Source: Sulfurirhabdus autotrophica (GTDB lineage: Bacteria; Pseudomonadota; Gammaproteobacteria; Burkholderiales; SMCO01). From it: a DNA stretch of 64,000 bases. Position 1 is the first letter of the stretch. Each line of letters opens with the position of its first letter. The stretch spans positions 53,027 to 117,026 of the forward strand of contig NZ_SMCO01000011.1 in assembly GCF_004346685.1 (NCBI RefSeq). Direction: 5' to 3'. The notes under the pieces were generated by a model, which ran no database searches, was not told where the DNA came from, and saw only the letters and a program-made list of their open reading frames with translations. Shown here piece by piece: positions 20,773 to 30,746 of this stretch. The translations under genes and the position numbers were made by a program.

Positions 20773-20907
20773 TGTACTATTTAAATAGCATAAGCAATTT
20801 ACACCCAAAAACCGCAATGAACTGAGTGATCCACATTGATAACATGGCGTTAATTGAAGAACTTCATATTATGGTTAAAGTTTTTCATTAAATTACCGAT
20901 ACCTGCA

Positions 20908-20935
20908 TTGAGTATTGTACTTTTTGTGATACATT
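20908..20935 (+). promoter_or_regulatory. Possible sigma-70 promoter for the dynamin-like gene
   Basis: TTGAGT (20908-20913), a 16-nt spacer and TACATT (20930-20935) lie 38 bp upstream of the start codon in an AT-rich gap. The match is moderate. Confidence 0.35.
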
Positions 20936-20973
20936 AACCAAAATAAATAACGCCTTAGCTATGAGGAAACTAC

Positions 20974-22935
20974 ATGACCAACGATAATCTAGTCGCCCAA
21001 TTTGAAGCCTACGGGGCTTGGCGCACCAATTTATCGGGCAGCATCAACGATTATCGGAACTGGCTTAACGAACAAGAATTAAATGATGCCCAGACAGACC
21101 TGCGCATCCAGCATTTGCTCGACCGCTTAAGTGAAGACAAGCTGAATGTTGCGTTTGTGGCAGAGTTTTCTCGCGGCAAATCTGAACTGATCAACGCCAT
21201 TTTCTTTGCCGGATACAAACAGCGTCTACTTCCTTCCAGTGCTGGCCGCACGACCATGTGCCCAACAGAACTGCTTTATGACGCCAGCAGAGAATCATCT
21301 ATTCAGCTACTGCCTATTGAAACTCGGGGCACAGATACCACTACGACAGAATATAAGCGCTACCCTGAAGAATGGCACACGGTTGCGCTCGATACCACAT
21401 CCAGCGACGGCATGCTGGTTGCTTTCCAGCAAGTCAGCGAAACCAAACGCGTATCATTGGAAGAAGCAAAGAACTTTGGCCTCTACGATGAAAACGACCA
21501 GGACAGCATGCTGTCCGTTCATGATGACGGCACAGTGGATGTCCCTGCCTGGCGTCACGCGATCATAAACTTCCCTCACCCGCTTCTGAAGCAAGGCCTG
21601 GTTATCCTGGATACACCGGGACTTAATGCCATTGGTACAGAACCTGAACTGACGTTAAACCTCTTACCTAACGCCCACGCAGTGTTGTTTATTCTGGCGG
21701 CAGATACCGGCGTCACCAAATCAGATATCGAAGTATGGCGTCACCATATTGGCAATGTCCAGGGCCGCCAAAAAGGCCGCCTGGTGGTGCTGAACAAAAT
21801 TGACGGTCTATGGGACGAACTGAAAAATCAAGATCAGATCGATGCTGAACTCACCAAGCAAATAAACACCAGTGCAGAATTACTGGGGCTTTCCCCTTCC
21901 CAGGTGTTCCCTGTTTCAGCTCAAAAAGGGCTGCTTGCAAAAGTGAATGACGATGAGGCACTCCTTGTCAAAAGCCGCTTACCTGAACTAGAAAAAGCAT
22001 TGAGCGAAGAACTTATTCCGTCAAAACAGGAAATCGTTCGGGATAACACGCAAAGTGAGGTGGATGATTTAATTCATTCCACTCAATCCATTCTTGAAGC
22101 CCGCATGGCCAACATCCATGAACAACTGGAAGAATTGAAGTCCCTGCGCGGCAAAAATGAAGACGTGATCGAGCACATGATGAGCAAGGTCAAAAAGGAT
22201 AAAGAATATTTCGAAAAGGGATTGCAGCGTTTTCAGGCGCTTCGCAGTGTTTTTTCTCAACAGACCAACATCCTGTTTACTCATCTCGGTATGGAGTCAT
22301 TAAAGGATGAGGTTAAAAGCACGCGTATGGCGATGGTTAACAGTCGCTTTACCAAAGGCATTCGCGAAGCAATGAATAACTTCTTCAAGAACGTAAATGG
22401 CAGTTTCGGAAAATCTGCCGAGCAGATTGAAGAAATCAAAACCATGATGAACGCTATGTATCAGAAATTTAGCGAAGAACATGGTCTGAACTCAATTACC
22501 CCGGCACCTTTTTCCACCATGAAATACGTCAAGGAAATCGGGCGCCTGGAAAAAACCTATAATGAGCACTTCAGCACCATGGCCATGCTCACCAACGAAC
22601 AATACTCACTGACTTCCAAGTTTTTTGAAACCATGGCAAGCCGCGTGGTACATGTTTATGAAGTAGCTAACCGGGATGTGGAAAACTGGCTAAAAGCCGT
22701 TATGTCTCCTATGGAAACACAAGTACGCGAACACCAACTCCAACTGCGTCGTCGCCTGGAAAGTATCAAGCGCATTCATAAAGCGACTGACACACTGGAA
22801 GATCGTATCAGCGAACTTGAGCACATGAACGGAAGTGTGAACACCCAACTCACCGACCTGAAAATTCTGCATCGGCAGGTTGAAAATATGCTGGCTAACG
22901 CACAAAATGAAGAGTTGATGGCTTCTGCCGGATAA
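20974..22935 (+). CDS. Bacterial dynamin-like GTPase
   Basis: A 653-residue protein. The GTPase domain has G1 AEFSRGKS (residues 63-70), where alanine replaces the first glycine of the canonical P-loop, G3 DTPGLN (about 212) and G4 NKID (about 267). From about residue 345 to the end it is almost entirely helical with coiled-coil character, as in dynamin stalks. I see no hydrophobic membrane-insertion segment. Bacterial dynamin-like proteins remodel or protect membranes. It starts after ATGAGGAAACTAC (AGGA at 7-8 nt) and ends with a terminator, so it appears monocistronic. Its specific role is unknown. Confidence 0.88.
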   Translation: MTNDNLVAQFEAYGAWRTNLSGSINDYRNWLNEQELNDAQTDLRIQHLLDRLSEDKLNVAFVAEFSRGKSELINAIFFAGYKQRLLPSSAGRTTMCPTELLYDASRESSIQLLPIETRGTDTTTTEYKRYPEEWHTVALDTTSSDGMLVAFQQVSETKRVSLEEAKNFGLYDENDQDSMLSVHDDGTVDVPAWRHAIINFPHPLLKQGLVILDTPGLNAIGTEPELTLNLLPNAHAVLFILAADTGVTKSDIEVWRHHIGNVQGRQKGRLVVLNKIDGLWDELKNQDQIDAELTKQINTSAELLGLSPSQVFPVSAQKGLLAKVNDDEALLVKSRLPELEKALSEELIPSKQEIVRDNTQSEVDDLIHSTQSILEARMANIHEQLEELKSLRGKNEDVIEHMMSKVKKDKEYFEKGLQRFQALRSVFSQQTNILFTHLGMESLKDEVKSTRMAMVNSRFTKGIREAMNNFFKNVNGSFGKSAEQIEEIKTMMNAMYQKFSEEHGLNSITPAPFSTMKYVKEIGRLEKTYNEHFSTMAMLTNEQYSLTSKFFETMASRVVHVYEVANRDVENWLKAVMSPMETQVREHQLQLRRRLESIKRIHKATDTLEDRISELEHMNGSVNTQLTDLKILHRQVENMLANAQNEELMASAG

Positions 22936-23000
22936 AAAGAAGGGAAGGTTAGAACAAAGTTACCACTAGCTTTCCTGCATTGCCTGCGAAGGCAAACTTG

Positions 23001-23036
23001 ATGCCCTACTCTGGATTCACAGGTAGGGCATTTTTA
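23001..23036 (+). terminator. Rho-independent terminator after the dynamin-like gene
   Basis: A 9-bp stem ATGCCCTAC (23001-23009) against GTAGGGCAT (23023-23031), followed by TTTTA. It is placed between the convergent dynamin-like gene and ferredoxin gene. Confidence 0.8.
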
Positions 23037-23048
23037 TATCTGTTCTAA

Positions 23049-23315
<267 letters not shown>

Positions 23316-23377
23316 TTAATCAAGTATATTATAACTGCCAATTCAATTCTTTCGTAGCCCCCAGATGGGTAGGTTGC

Positions 23378-24418
<1,041 letters not shown>

Positions 24419-24419
<1 letters not shown>

Positions 24420-25843
24420 TATTTTACCGGCTGTTCCACTTTGTCCGCCTGCTTACCCCCACCTACCACAACCAATACCATACGATCGGGGTGTACATGA
24501 CGCGCAAAAGCCTGTTTGATATTTACCAGCGATACTTTTTCAACATTCCCGACGAAGTCATCCAGGTATGTCAAAGGTAATCCATAAAAGCCAATCACGG
24601 TCAGATATTCAAGTATCTTTTTATTGCTGTCGATACGCAGTGGAAATCCGCCCATCAAATTGTTTTTAGCCTGTTTAAGTTCTGCTGCCGTAGGGCCTTT
24701 GGCAATGAAATCTTTCAGCACGCTACGCACAATTTTTATCGCCTCATCGGTTTGCTCTTTTTTGGTCTGCAACCCAATCTGGAAAGGCCCTTCCTGACTC
24801 ATAGGCATAAAATAACTGTATGCACTGTAAGCAAGTCCTCGCTTTTCCCTGACTTCATTGGTCAGCCTTGAGTCAAATCCCCCTCCGCCCAACACATAAT
24901 TTCCCACTAACAACGGGAAGTAGTCAGGGTCTCCCCGACGCACGCCGGGCTCCCCCATCAGGATATGACTTTGCGAAGCAGGATGAGGGATATATTTGTC
25001 CACTTCCGCAGTCAAAGCAGGCACATCAGGTAACACTTTAGCCGTTATGGATGGTGGCAAGGAATCACTCACTTGGCGCGCAATAGCTTCAGCCTCTGCG
25101 CGACTAATGTCCCCCATTAATGCTATCACAGCACTGCCAGCCGTATAGTTGGCACGATAAAATGTCGTCAGATCATCACGGGTGAGCAAACTCACTGTAG
25201 CCACTTCGCCTGAAGGTTGAAGTGCATAGGGATGATTTCCATACAGCGCAGCATAAAATGCTTTATCACCAATGCTGGCAGGCTGGGTTTCCGCTTCTTT
25301 CAGTGCTGCAATTATGCGTGCCTTTTCGCGCTCCAATACTGGCTGAGGAAAATCCGGCTGCTGTAACACTTTGGCTAAAATACCCAGTGACTGCTTGCGC
25401 TCCCGCTCTGCACTTAAAGTCCGCAATGAAACACCGGCTCTATCCCTGTCAAAATGGCCACCCAGTTCTGCACCCACATCTGCTATGGAACGGGATATTT
25501 CATCGTCAGAGAGTCCCGCCGCACCCAAATCCAGCATATGCAGAACCAGACTTGCTGCGCCTGATTTTGCAGGATCATCGCGACTGCTACCAGCAACAAA
25601 ATCCACATTAATATCCAGTAGCGGCAAATCATGGTTTTCTACAAAGTAAACTTTTGCCCCTTTCTCGGTTTGCCAATGTTGAATTGGCAAAGTGGCCTGC
25701 GCCGCAGATGCCATCATTACCGAAACAACCCCGCAGGTAACAGCAATTGCCAGGCTGCTAACTCGGCGAACCACCATGCCGAATGTTTTCGACTTGGCAT
25801 TTTTGTCTGCTTTTATGGTAGTACTCAAACTTGTTTGTGCCAT
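24419..25843 (-). CDS. M16-family peptidase-like protein, zinc site lost
   Basis: A 474-residue secreted M16 protein from the ATG at 25843, which follows AAAGGA at about 7 nt and gives a signal peptide ending near SAAQA. The inverzincin motif HxxEH expected near residue 95 reads HMLDL, so the catalytic glutamate and second histidine are missing. The C-terminal domain keeps the substrate-binding segment RGLAYSAYSYF. It is therefore the non-catalytic partner of the active M16 gene immediately upstream, as in other two-subunit periplasmic M16 enzymes. The frame is open to 25957, with another possible ATG at 25891 overlapping the previous stop. Confidence 0.9.
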
Positions 25844-25883
25844 GTTATATCCTTTGACCCTCACCGAAATATTTGCGATGCCA

Positions 25884-27260
25884 TTATTCATGAGGCAATC
25901 CTTTTGGCGGCGCCATGGGTTTCTTGCCTTCCAATGGCTGAGGATCAAGCGTTGCAACAGTCAAACTGTCATCAACCAGATACATACGCGCCACTTCCTG
26001 TACCTGCGCAGGTGTCACTGCCTTTAATTTGGCAAGACGTGTGTCTAGTGACTTATACGAGACTCCTGCAATCTCATACTCACCAATCAACATGGCTTGG
26101 TAAAACATGGAATCGCGCTGATATACCTGCCCCGCAATCACCTGCGCCTTAACCCGCTGCAATTCGTCCTCTGTCACGCCTTCTTTTTTAATTTTCTCAA
26201 TCTGTTCGCGTAGCGCAAGCTCAAGGTCTTCAATTTTCTTGCCCTCGCTTGGTGTGCCATCCAGCGCAAACATGCCAGGCCCGCGTGCGACTGAATCATA
26301 ACCCGCACCAACCGAGCTGGCGATGCGTGCGTCTCTTACCAAAGACTTGTTCAAGCGGGCAGATTCGTTGCCATCTAACACGCCTGCTAGCATTTCCAGC
26401 GCATATGGCTCCCAGTCTTTTTCAGGGTTGTGTAACACTGGCGCATGGTAGCCCATCATTATGTAGGGTAATTTTGCAGGTGCTTTGACGTTAACACGTC
26501 GTATGCCCAACTGCTCTGGCTCTAGCTGTGGCTTGCGTACAGGTAGCGGCCTGGCTTTGGCAGTGCCAAAATATTTTTCTGCCAGCTTGAATACAGCCTG
26601 AGGCTGCACATCGCCCACCACGACCAATACAGCATTATTGGGGGCATACCAGCGATGATACCAATCACGGGCATCCTGCCCTGTCATGTTTTCCAGATCA
26701 TTCATCCAGCCGATAATGGGGCGACGATAAGGATGCGCCTGGTACGCGGTAGCATTCAAATCCTCATAAACCAGTGCCTGCGGTTTGTCATCGGTTCTCC
26801 AGCGGCGCTCTTCCATCACCACTTTAATTTCTTTGCCAAACTCCTTATCAGTCAGTTGCAGATTCTGCATGCGATCCGCTTCCAGCTTGAATGACAATTC
26901 CAGTTTGGATTTTTGCAACTGCTGGAAATACGCAGTGTGATCGCGGCTGGTAAAAGCATTATCGCGCCCTCCCGCTGCAGCAATCAGTTTTGAAAATTCG
27001 CCTGTAGGAACGCTTGGCGTACCCTTAAACATCATATGCTCCAGCACATGAGCCACACCTGTAGTGCCGTTGAACTCATCAATACTGCCAGCCCGATACC
27101 AAACCTGGGAAACCACCACTGGCGCACGATGATCTTCTTTGACAATCACCTTTAAACCATTCTTTAACGTGTGTTCATAAGGGTTTGCCAACGTTGCCAA
27201 AGGTTGCACCAAGACAGTCAGCAAAAGAGAAAAACCGGTAATTCGAGAAATTCGTGTCAT
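25884..27260 (-). CDS. M16-family zinc metallopeptidase, active subunit
   Basis: A 458-residue secreted protein from the ATG at 27260 (MTRISRITGFSLLLTVLVQP, signal peptide ending near TLANP). The zinc motif HVLEHMMFKGT (HxxEH) is intact near residue 70, with the downstream glutamate expected in the ERRWRTDD region. It is predicted to be a periplasmic or outer-membrane-associated protease that works with the inactive subunit encoded 41 bp downstream. It is divergent from ftsY, and the pair lies between rsmD and ftsY as in many betaproteobacteria. Two further in-frame ATGs at 27284 and 27281 are less likely. Confidence 0.92.
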   Translation of the reverse strand: MTRISRITGFSLLLTVLVQPLATLANPYEHTLKNGLKVIVKEDHRAPVVVSQVWYRAGSIDEFNGTTGVAHVLEHMMFKGTPSVPTGEFSKLIAAAGGRDNAFTSRDHTAYFQQLQKSKLELSFKLEADRMQNLQLTDKEFGKEIKVVMEERRWRTDDKPQALVYEDLNATAYQAHPYRRPIIGWMNDLENMTGQDARDWYHRWYAPNNAVLVVVGDVQPQAVFKLAEKYFGTAKARPLPVRKPQLEPEQLGIRRVNVKAPAKLPYIMMGYHAPVLHNPEKDWEPYALEMLAGVLDGNESARLNKSLVRDARIASSVGAGYDSVARGPGMFALDGTPSEGKKIEDLELALREQIEKIKKEGVTEDELQRVKAQVIAGQVYQRDSMFYQAMLIGEYEIAGVSYKSLDTRLAKLKAVTPAQVQEVARMYLVDDSLTVATLDPQPLEGKKPMAPPKGLPHE

Positions 27261-27386
27261 TATGGGTAGCCTAACATCCATCAAAAAGCATAAAATTGGT
27301 ATATTCGTTTTACAACCTGTGATTAAAACAGAAAACTACAATTGCTTGTTAGTTTCTTTTTTCTCACCTTCTGACAATCAGACTTC

Positions 27387-28478
27387 ATGTTTAGTTTCTT
27401 TAAATCAAAAGCAAAAGATAAAATCCCCGCCGAACCACCCGTCGAAGAAGCGCCCATTGCCGAGCCTGAGGTTGAATTCACCCCTGAAGCAGCGGATCAT
27501 GTCGAAGCAGAACCGCTTCTCACTGTAGCAGAAGCGACTTCTGAAGCGGAGCCACTTCCAGCAAAGTCTCTAAGCTGGGCTGCCAGACTGAAACAGGGTT
27601 TAACCCGTACACGGGAACATTTAGGCAAACAACTCACTTCCGTTTTTACCAGAAACGTCAAAATTGACGAAGAGCTGTATGAGGAACTTGAGACAATTTT
27701 ACTGTCAGCAGATGTTGGCATAGATGCCACCACTTTTCTGCTGGATGATTTGCGCAAGCGGGTTAAGCGCGAAAAACTGACAGACTCACAGCAATTGCAA
27801 GGCGCATTGCAGCAAGCCATGCACGATTTGCTACTACCCCTTGAACAGCCACTGCATACCGAACAAAACAAACCCTTCATCATTATGATGGTTGGCGTCA
27901 ATGGTGCGGGCAAAACTACTACGATTGGCAAACTGGCTAAATATTTTCAGTCCCAGGGCAAATCTGTTTTACTTGCTGCCGGCGATACTTTCCGCGCGGC
28001 AGCACGTGAACAGCTTGTTGTGTGGGGAGAGCGCAACAATGTAACCGTGATTACACAGGAAAGCGGTGATTCGGCTGCGGTAATTTTCGATGCCATTAAT
28101 GCGGCAAAGGCTCGCGGTATTGACATCGTGCTGGCAGATACCGCAGGCCGCCTGCCCACACAATTACACCTGATGGAAGAACTCAAAAAAGTCAAACGAG
28201 TCATCGCAAAAGCAGACCCGACTGCTCCCCATGAAATCATTCTGGTTCTGGATGCAAACACGGGACAAAATGCCATTGCTCAGGTTAAATCTTTCGATGA
28301 CGCCATTGGCGTCACTGGACTGGTACTTACTAAACTTGATGGCACAGCCAAAGGTGGTGTCATCTCTGCTATTGCCAAGGTTCGCCCCATCCCCATCCGC
28401 TTTATCGGCGTAGGAGAAACCATGGATGACTTGCGCCCGTTTGTAGCCAGGGAATTTGTTGAGGCGTTGTTTGAATGA
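27387..28478 (+). CDS. ftsY: Signal recognition particle receptor FtsY
   Basis: A 363-residue SRP GTPase. A short acidic N-terminal A region (residues 1-60, rich in Glu and Pro) precedes the N domain and the G domain. G1 is GVNGAGKTTTIGKLA (about residue 170), DTAGRLPTQ is G3 and TKLDGTAKGG is G4/G5. It docks ribosome-SRP complexes at the SecYEG translocon at the inner membrane. Its stop overlaps the ftsE start by 4 bp. ftsY-ftsE-ftsX is a conserved proteobacterial operon. Confidence 0.97.
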   Translation: MFSFFKSKAKDKIPAEPPVEEAPIAEPEVEFTPEAADHVEAEPLLTVAEATSEAEPLPAKSLSWAARLKQGLTRTREHLGKQLTSVFTRNVKIDEELYEELETILLSADVGIDATTFLLDDLRKRVKREKLTDSQQLQGALQQAMHDLLLPLEQPLHTEQNKPFIIMMVGVNGAGKTTTIGKLAKYFQSQGKSVLLAAGDTFRAAAREQLVVWGERNNVTVITQESGDSAAVIFDAINAAKARGIDIVLADTAGRLPTQLHLMEELKKVKRVIAKADPTAPHEIILVLDANTGQNAIAQVKSFDDAIGVTGLVLTKLDGTAKGGVISAIAKVRPIPIRFIGVGETMDDLRPFVAREFVEALFE

Positions 28479-29128
28479 TCGAATTTAGTCAGGTAAGTAA
28501 ACGTTTTCCCTGTGGTCACGAAGCTTTAAAATCTGTTTCCTTCTCCGTTGAAAAAGGAGAGATGGTGTTTCTTACGGGCCATTCCGGTGCAGGAAAAAGT
28601 ACATTATTGAAACTGGTTGCAGCTATCGAATTACCCACAAGTGGCAGTGTTGTAGTCAGCGGGCAAAACATCGGAAAAATGCGCAAGGCAGCCGTTCCGT
28701 TTCTGCGTCGCAATCTCGGCCTGATTTTTCAGGATCATAAATTACTCTATGACCGTAGCGTTTTTGAAAACGTCCTTTTACCCCTTCAAATAAGCGGTTT
28801 TGACCGTTCTGAATCGGCTAAACGGGTGCGCGCGGCACTTGACAAAGTTGGCCTGCTCGGCAAAGAAAAAATGCTACCCATCACGCTTTCTGGCGGTGAA
28901 CAGCAGCGATTATGCATCGCTCGGGCAATTGTGAATCGTCCTGCCATTTTACTAGCCGACGAACCTACCGGGAACCTCGACAGTGCTTACGCGCATGACA
29001 TCATGGACATGTTCCAGTCCTTTAACCAGGTGGGCGTGACTATGCTCATCTCCACTCATGATGAACACACCGTTGAACGTATTGGCGGAAGAGTGATTCA
29101 TTTGCAACAAGGCGAGCTAATATCATGA
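28475..29128 (+). CDS. ftsE: Cell division ATP-binding protein FtsE
   Basis: A 217-residue ABC ATPase. Walker A is TGHSGAGKSTLLKL (residues 34-47), LSGGEQQRLCIARAIV the signature and ILLADEPTGNLDS the Walker B. With FtsX it forms the divisome complex that activates septal amidases through periplasmic partners. It overlaps ftsY and ftsX by 4 bp each (ATGA). Confidence 0.97.
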   Translation: MIEFSQVSKRFPCGHEALKSVSFSVEKGEMVFLTGHSGAGKSTLLKLVAAIELPTSGSVVVSGQNIGKMRKAAVPFLRRNLGLIFQDHKLLYDRSVFENVLLPLQISGFDRSESAKRVRAALDKVGLLGKEKMLPITLSGGEQQRLCIARAIVNRPAILLADEPTGNLDSAYAHDIMDMFQSFNQVGVTMLISTHDEHTVERIGGRVIHLQQGELIS

Positions 29129-30033
29129 GCAACTGGCTAGCCAATCACTGGTACAACTTTTTACTCGTCTTTCGACGCCTCTTACGGACGCCATTTTCAA
29201 GTTTACTGACGATATCTGTTATTGGTATTACTTTAAGTCTGCCGGCTGGCTTGTTTGCCTTGCTTCAGAATATGAGTACAGTAGTGGCGAACATCCAGGG
29301 CGAGCCACAAATCAGTATATTTTTGTCACTGAACGCCTCCAGTGCGGATGCCAAACTGATAGAAACGCAATTGAAGCAAAATCACGACATTCAAACTTAT
29401 CAATATATTTCTCGTGATCAGGCATTGCAGGAAATGAAACAAACTACCGGTATGGAGCAAATCATTACCAGCCTTGATCGCAACCCGCTACCAGATGCCT
29501 TCATTATTCACCCTAATGTAACCGCCCCGGAAGCGCTTGCCCAACTTAAGGAAAAACTCAGTCAAATGCCAAATGTTGCCCATACACAGATGGATTCAGC
29601 CTGGGCAAAACGTTTGTTTACTTTCATGCGCCTCGGACAACAAGTCATTCTGATTCTAGCGGCTTTGCTAGGGATTGCCCTTATAGCCATTACCGGCAAT
29701 ACCATCCGCCTGCAAATTTTGACTCAGCGTGAAGAAATTGAAGTAAGCAAACTGATTGGTGCTGCGGATGCATTTATTCGACGCCCTTTTTTATATCATG
29801 GTGCTTTGCAAGGTTTAGCGGGAGGCGTGGCCGCACTTGCAATCGTCTCTATCAGCATTTCACTACTAAATACCAACGTGACCGAACTGGCCCAGCTTTA
29901 TAGCAGTGATTTTCAATTACATATGCTGGCAACCAGGGAAAGCATGCTTATTTTGCTTTTATCTACTTTACTTGGTTGGTTCGGAGCTTATATTGCAGTA
30001 TGGCGTTATCTGCGACATATCGAACCGAGTTAG
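29125..30033 (+). CDS. ftsX: Cell division protein FtsX
   Basis: A 302-residue membrane protein with the FtsX topology: a first helix near residues 24-45, a large periplasmic domain (about 50-165) and three C-terminal helices (about 170-195, 225-250, 268-292). EEIEVSKLIGAADAFIRRPFLYHG is the conserved cytoplasmic loop. It is the membrane partner of FtsE. In most relatives rpoH follows soon after; here a 3.7-kb insertion with the DUF1800/DUF1501 pair intervenes. Confidence 0.96.
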   Translation: MSNWLANHWYNFLLVFRRLLRTPFSSLLTISVIGITLSLPAGLFALLQNMSTVVANIQGEPQISIFLSLNASSADAKLIETQLKQNHDIQTYQYISRDQALQEMKQTTGMEQIITSLDRNPLPDAFIIHPNVTAPEALAQLKEKLSQMPNVAHTQMDSAWAKRLFTFMRLGQQVILILAALLGIALIAITGNTIRLQILTQREEIEVSKLIGAADAFIRRPFLYHGALQGLAGGVAALAIVSISISLLNTNVTELAQLYSSDFQLHMLATRESMLILLLSTLLGWFGAYIAVWRYLRHIEPS

Positions 30034-30333
30034 ACTCTTTTTTTACCCTGGCGGGTTTAGCCATGCATTGAACTGCTTACTACCACTGGAGAAGTCTTGC
30101 TCTCCCTAGCTTGCTATCTTGGCTCGCCCAACCATGAATATCCTTATGTCATACATCAATAGACTTTACTTAGTTTTATTCCTCCACGCCCTTCACCTTT
30201 CAAACCGCACAGACAAAAAAATTTAGCCCTGTTCGAGAATTTTTTAGAATTTTTGTAGCGATAAACTTTATTGTCTATACCATTTTCAAAACAAAGCAAT
30301 ACAATCATTCCCATCACCAAAACATTCCCCACA

Positions 30334-30354
30334 ATGTGACAAAATTTGTCACAT
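30334..30354. promoter_or_regulatory. Palindromic site, candidate activator-binding site
   Basis: ATGTGACAAA (30334-30343), one central base, then its exact reverse complement TTTGTCACAT (30345-30354). The centre lies about 127 bp upstream of the -24 element, a normal distance for an enhancer site of a sigma-54 activator. Which protein binds is not known. Confidence 0.6.
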
Positions 30355-30468
30355 CTCGCCGTAATTAGTCGCAATTTCGACCTGTTTTTTCAGTTTATCT
30401 GGAAATATTTAGGTTTTTCATCAATCATACGCTGAAATTATGCATATATACTTGTAACATCAATTTAC

Positions 30469-30485
30469 TTGGCATATTTCTTGCT
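30469..30485 (+). promoter_or_regulatory. Sigma-54 (-24/-12) promoter
   Basis: TTGGCATATTTCTTGCT matches the consensus TTGGCACG-N4-TTGCW, with GG at 30471-30472, GC at 30483-30484 and exactly 10 nt between them. Transcription would start near 30496, about 250 nt before the DUF1800 start codon. Confidence 0.72.
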
Positions 30486-30746
30486 TTAACTTGTGACTAT
30501 GCCGACGAATTTGGTTTTTAATAAGCATTTTTTATTGTTCTTTTGTCAATGACATACAAGTCACGCAAAGTTTCACGCTACGACTTACAGCGTATCTTCA
30601 TGTTTCGTTGGCCCTGATTTTTGTTTTTTAGCAAAAAATAATCACCTATATTTTTGCAATGTCATGAGCAAAGCACGCCAGGCGCTTACTTTGCGACTTT
30701 CTCTGATATGTGTGATTCCAATATTACCAATGAGGTGGAGATCACA

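Larger units (their letters stand above)
30034..30746. other. 713-bp AT-rich regulatory region between ftsX and the DUF1800 gene
   Basis: No credible gene is seen. Contents from left to right: the end of ftsX without an obvious T-run terminator; a 21-bp near-perfect palindrome at 30334-30354; a sigma-54 type promoter at 30469-30485; a shorter palindrome TGTCAATGACA at 30544-30554; and a 250-nt predicted leader that contains a GCAAAG/CTTTGC stem at about 30669-30695. The base composition is clearly more AT-rich than the flanking genes. Confidence 0.7.

Noticed and set aside
30156..30374. 72-residue minus-strand frame in the ftsX-DUF1800 gap
   Set aside because: It overlaps the palindrome and AT-rich control region, starts without a ribosome binding site and has no plausible protein features.
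30660..30746. Possible cyclic-di-GMP (GEMM) riboswitch in the DUF1800 leader
   Set aside because: A GCAAAG/CTTTGC stem with CACGC nearby looked suggestive, but the conserved GEMM loop sequences and second helix are not there.
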